Origin: Acidobacteriota bacterium
GTDB taxonomy: Bacteria > Acidobacteriota > Terriglobia > UBA7540
Length of the DNA: 6,433 nt
Assembly (NCBI GenBank): GCA_021828225.1
Contig: JAKASH010000180.1
Span: forward strand, 1 to 6,433
Direction of reading: 5' to 3'
The translations under genes were made by a program, and so were the position numbers. Numbering within the stretch: position 1 is the first letter of the stretch; the number at the start of each line of letters is the position of its first letter. Positions 5,293 to 6,433 of this stretch are shown in pieces. The notes under the pieces are model-generated. The model searched no databases and was not told where the DNA came from. It saw only the letters and a program-made list of their open reading frames with translations.

Positions 5293-6432
5293 TTACAACT
5301 CAAACTCCACACGCGTGCGGCGGGCGGAGAACTCGTGATAAGGCCCGACTTCCAACCTCCGGATGCGCTCTGGCCGGTCGGTATAGGCCAGGACAAATGT
5401 CAGCAGGTTCTTTTTCCCCGCGGATTCCAGATAGGCGTCCGGCAGGTAAAACTCCGTCTGCGGACCGACCGTAACGTAACGCCCAATGAATTTCCCGTTC
5501 AGAAAGATCAGGGCATCGCGCTCGGCCTCAAAGGTCAGCTTCCACGGAACCGCCCAGGCTGCGGCAACCGTTGGCAGCACAAACTCCGAACGGCACCAAG
5601 TGAACGCGGGGATCAACTCCCCCGACAAGCCGGCAGCCCGGAATGACGCTTTCCGCAAGGATGGCGACTCAAATTCGCGATTCAGCTTCCGCCCTCGCAT
5701 CGGCGCTGGAAATTGCTGGATCTGCCATGACCCGACGCGAGCACTGCTTTGGGCGTCGCTTCCGATGCCCACGAATCGAATGCCCTTCAGGTCGCCCATT
5801 TCCTTGCGCCCATTGAGAGCGCCAAACGACTCATAGGCAATTTGCAGTGTGTTAGTTCCCGGCTTCGCGTATTTTGCCAGTTCAAACTCCACCTTTCGTC
5901 CCGTGGTGGACGCTTCGGCGACGCACTTCCCGTTAACAAAGACCTTCTTGCCGTCGTCGGTAAAGGCATCGATGAACATCTTCTGCTCATGGCCGTGCGT
6001 GAACTGGCTCATGTATTTCACATACCCGTAGGGATCAGGCCCCTCGTCCTCCAGCGGCTGCAGAGTGCTGGGTTTCCATTGGCCCGACTCAGGATTGAAT
6101 CGCTCAACCCAGCTTTCGCCTCCGCTCAGCGGGACCTCTTTGTAAGGCAGCGCCGGCGTCGTCAAATGCAGGCTGGCCATGCGGTGGCTTTCGTCATAGC
6201 TCGGGTCCGCAGGCGCGCCGTCCACCAGGCATTCGAAAGGCTTTCGTGGAAGCAGCATAGCCAGTTCGTGTTCCCCGGGCAGGAATTCCAGATCGACCCA
6301 CATCCGCTTTGCGCGCGAGCCGCTTCCGGCAAGCAGATAGGTGTCCGCGATCAGAGGAACGGCAAAGGGCTCATCCTGTTTCGATTCTGGAACGGCATTG
6401 GAGGGAAACTGCGCAACCCATGTCCGCAGAGC
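5293..6432 (-). CDS. C-terminal part of a glycoside hydrolase, probable GH35-type beta-galactosidase (5' end outside window)
   Basis: The open frame runs from the right edge to TAA 5295-5293, showing 379 residues. The internal ATG at 6303 is not the true start, because the frame is open for 43 more codons to the edge. The visible part has no catalytic domain but two successive beta-sandwich, galactose-binding-like domains. The first is at about visible residues 138-200 (DAFTDDGKKVFVNGK, then KPGTNTLQIAYESFG). The second is at about 298-355 (RDALIFLNGKFIGRY, VGPQTEFYLPDAYL, then NLLTFVLAY). Both repeat a (V/I)F(V/L)NGK motif followed by a strand-rich N(T/L)L element. This arrangement, with a VGPYHEF-type C-terminus, is characteristic of the accessory domains of GH35 (and some GH2) beta-galactosidases. 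Such enzymes hydrolyse terminal beta-galactosides, usually in the periplasm or outside the cell. Any signal peptide lies outside the window. GH35 assignment is from motif memory; GH2 remains possible. Confidence 0.68.
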   Translation of the reverse strand, partial: ALRTWVAQFPSNAVPESKQDEPFAVPLIADTYLLAGSGSRAKRMWVDLEFLPGEHELAMLLPRKPFECLVDGAPADPSYDESHRMASLHLTTPALPYKEVPLSGGESWVERFNPESGQWKPSTLQPLEDEGPDPYGYVKYMSQFTHGHEQKMFIDAFTDDGKKVFVNGKCVAEASTTGRKVEFELAKYAKPGTNTLQIAYESFGALNGRKEMGDLKGIRFVGIGSDAQSSARVGSWQIQQFPAPMRGRKLNREFESPSLRKASFRAAGLSGELIPAFTWCRSEFVLPTVAAAWAVPWKLTFEAERDALIFLNGKFIGRYVTVGPQTEFYLPDAYLESAGKKNLLTFVLAYTDRPERIRRLEVGPYHEFSARRTRVEFEL

Positions 6433-6433
6433 G

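Noticed and set aside
5161..5646. 161-codon plus-strand frame across the intergenic region into the GH35-type gene
   Set aside because: Most of it is antisense to the hydrolase C-terminus, and it has no credible ribosome binding site or recognisable motif.
1..6433. CRISPR array, tRNA or rRNA genes, defence or toxin-antitoxin genes
   Set aside because: Reading both strands showed no regularly spaced repeats, cloverleaf-like segments, rRNA signatures or small paired genes.

Overview
The window looks like moderately GC-rich chromosomal DNA from a saprophytic, carbohydrate-degrading Gram-negative bacterium. Secreted galactosidase genes, a diderm-type lipoprotein and a threonine-catabolic operon would fit Acidobacteriota or a similar soil or sediment lineage. 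That placement is inference from gene content only; there is no rRNA or other marker gene. No phage, insertion sequence, CRISPR array, tRNA or rRNA gene is visible.

Layout: (1) Positions 3-242 (+) hold the end of a coiled-coil protein whose start lies outside the window. (2) Positions 502-1266 (-) hold the decayed remains of a secreted GH27 alpha-galactosidase. It has an internal deletion, an in-frame amber codon and a lost C-terminus. (3) Positions 1267-1626 are a divergent intergenic region. It carries a near-consensus sigma70 promoter (TTGAAC-17-TATAAT) directly abutted by a perfect 10-bp inverted repeat. (4) Positions 1627-2514 (+) encode an unrecognised 295-residue lipoprotein. (5) Positions 2515-2728 are a convergent intergenic region with a small hairpin and a larger imperfect inverted repeat. 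The larger repeat is built from 8-bp units and flanked by A- and T-tracts, so it is probably a bidirectional terminator. (6) Positions 4949-2729 (-) hold a tight tdh-kbl operon, with tdh upstream and one base between the genes. (7) Positions 4950-5292 are a non-coding region with the tdh leader and several inverted repeats. (8) From 5293 to the right edge (-) lies the C-terminal part of a large glycoside hydrolase, most like a GH35-type beta-galactosidase.

Function: Tdh oxidises L-threonine to 2-amino-3-ketobutyrate, and Kbl cleaves this with CoA to glycine and acetyl-CoA. Both proteins are full length with their key residues intact. The two galactosidase genes suggest a history of galactoside use, but the alpha-galactosidase copy can no longer make an active enzyme. 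I found no convincing sign of a new multi-gene system. The points most worth following up are the stepwise-decayed GH27 gene, the promoter-abutting inverted repeat, the unknown lipoprotein, and the 8-bp-periodic hairpin between convergent genes.
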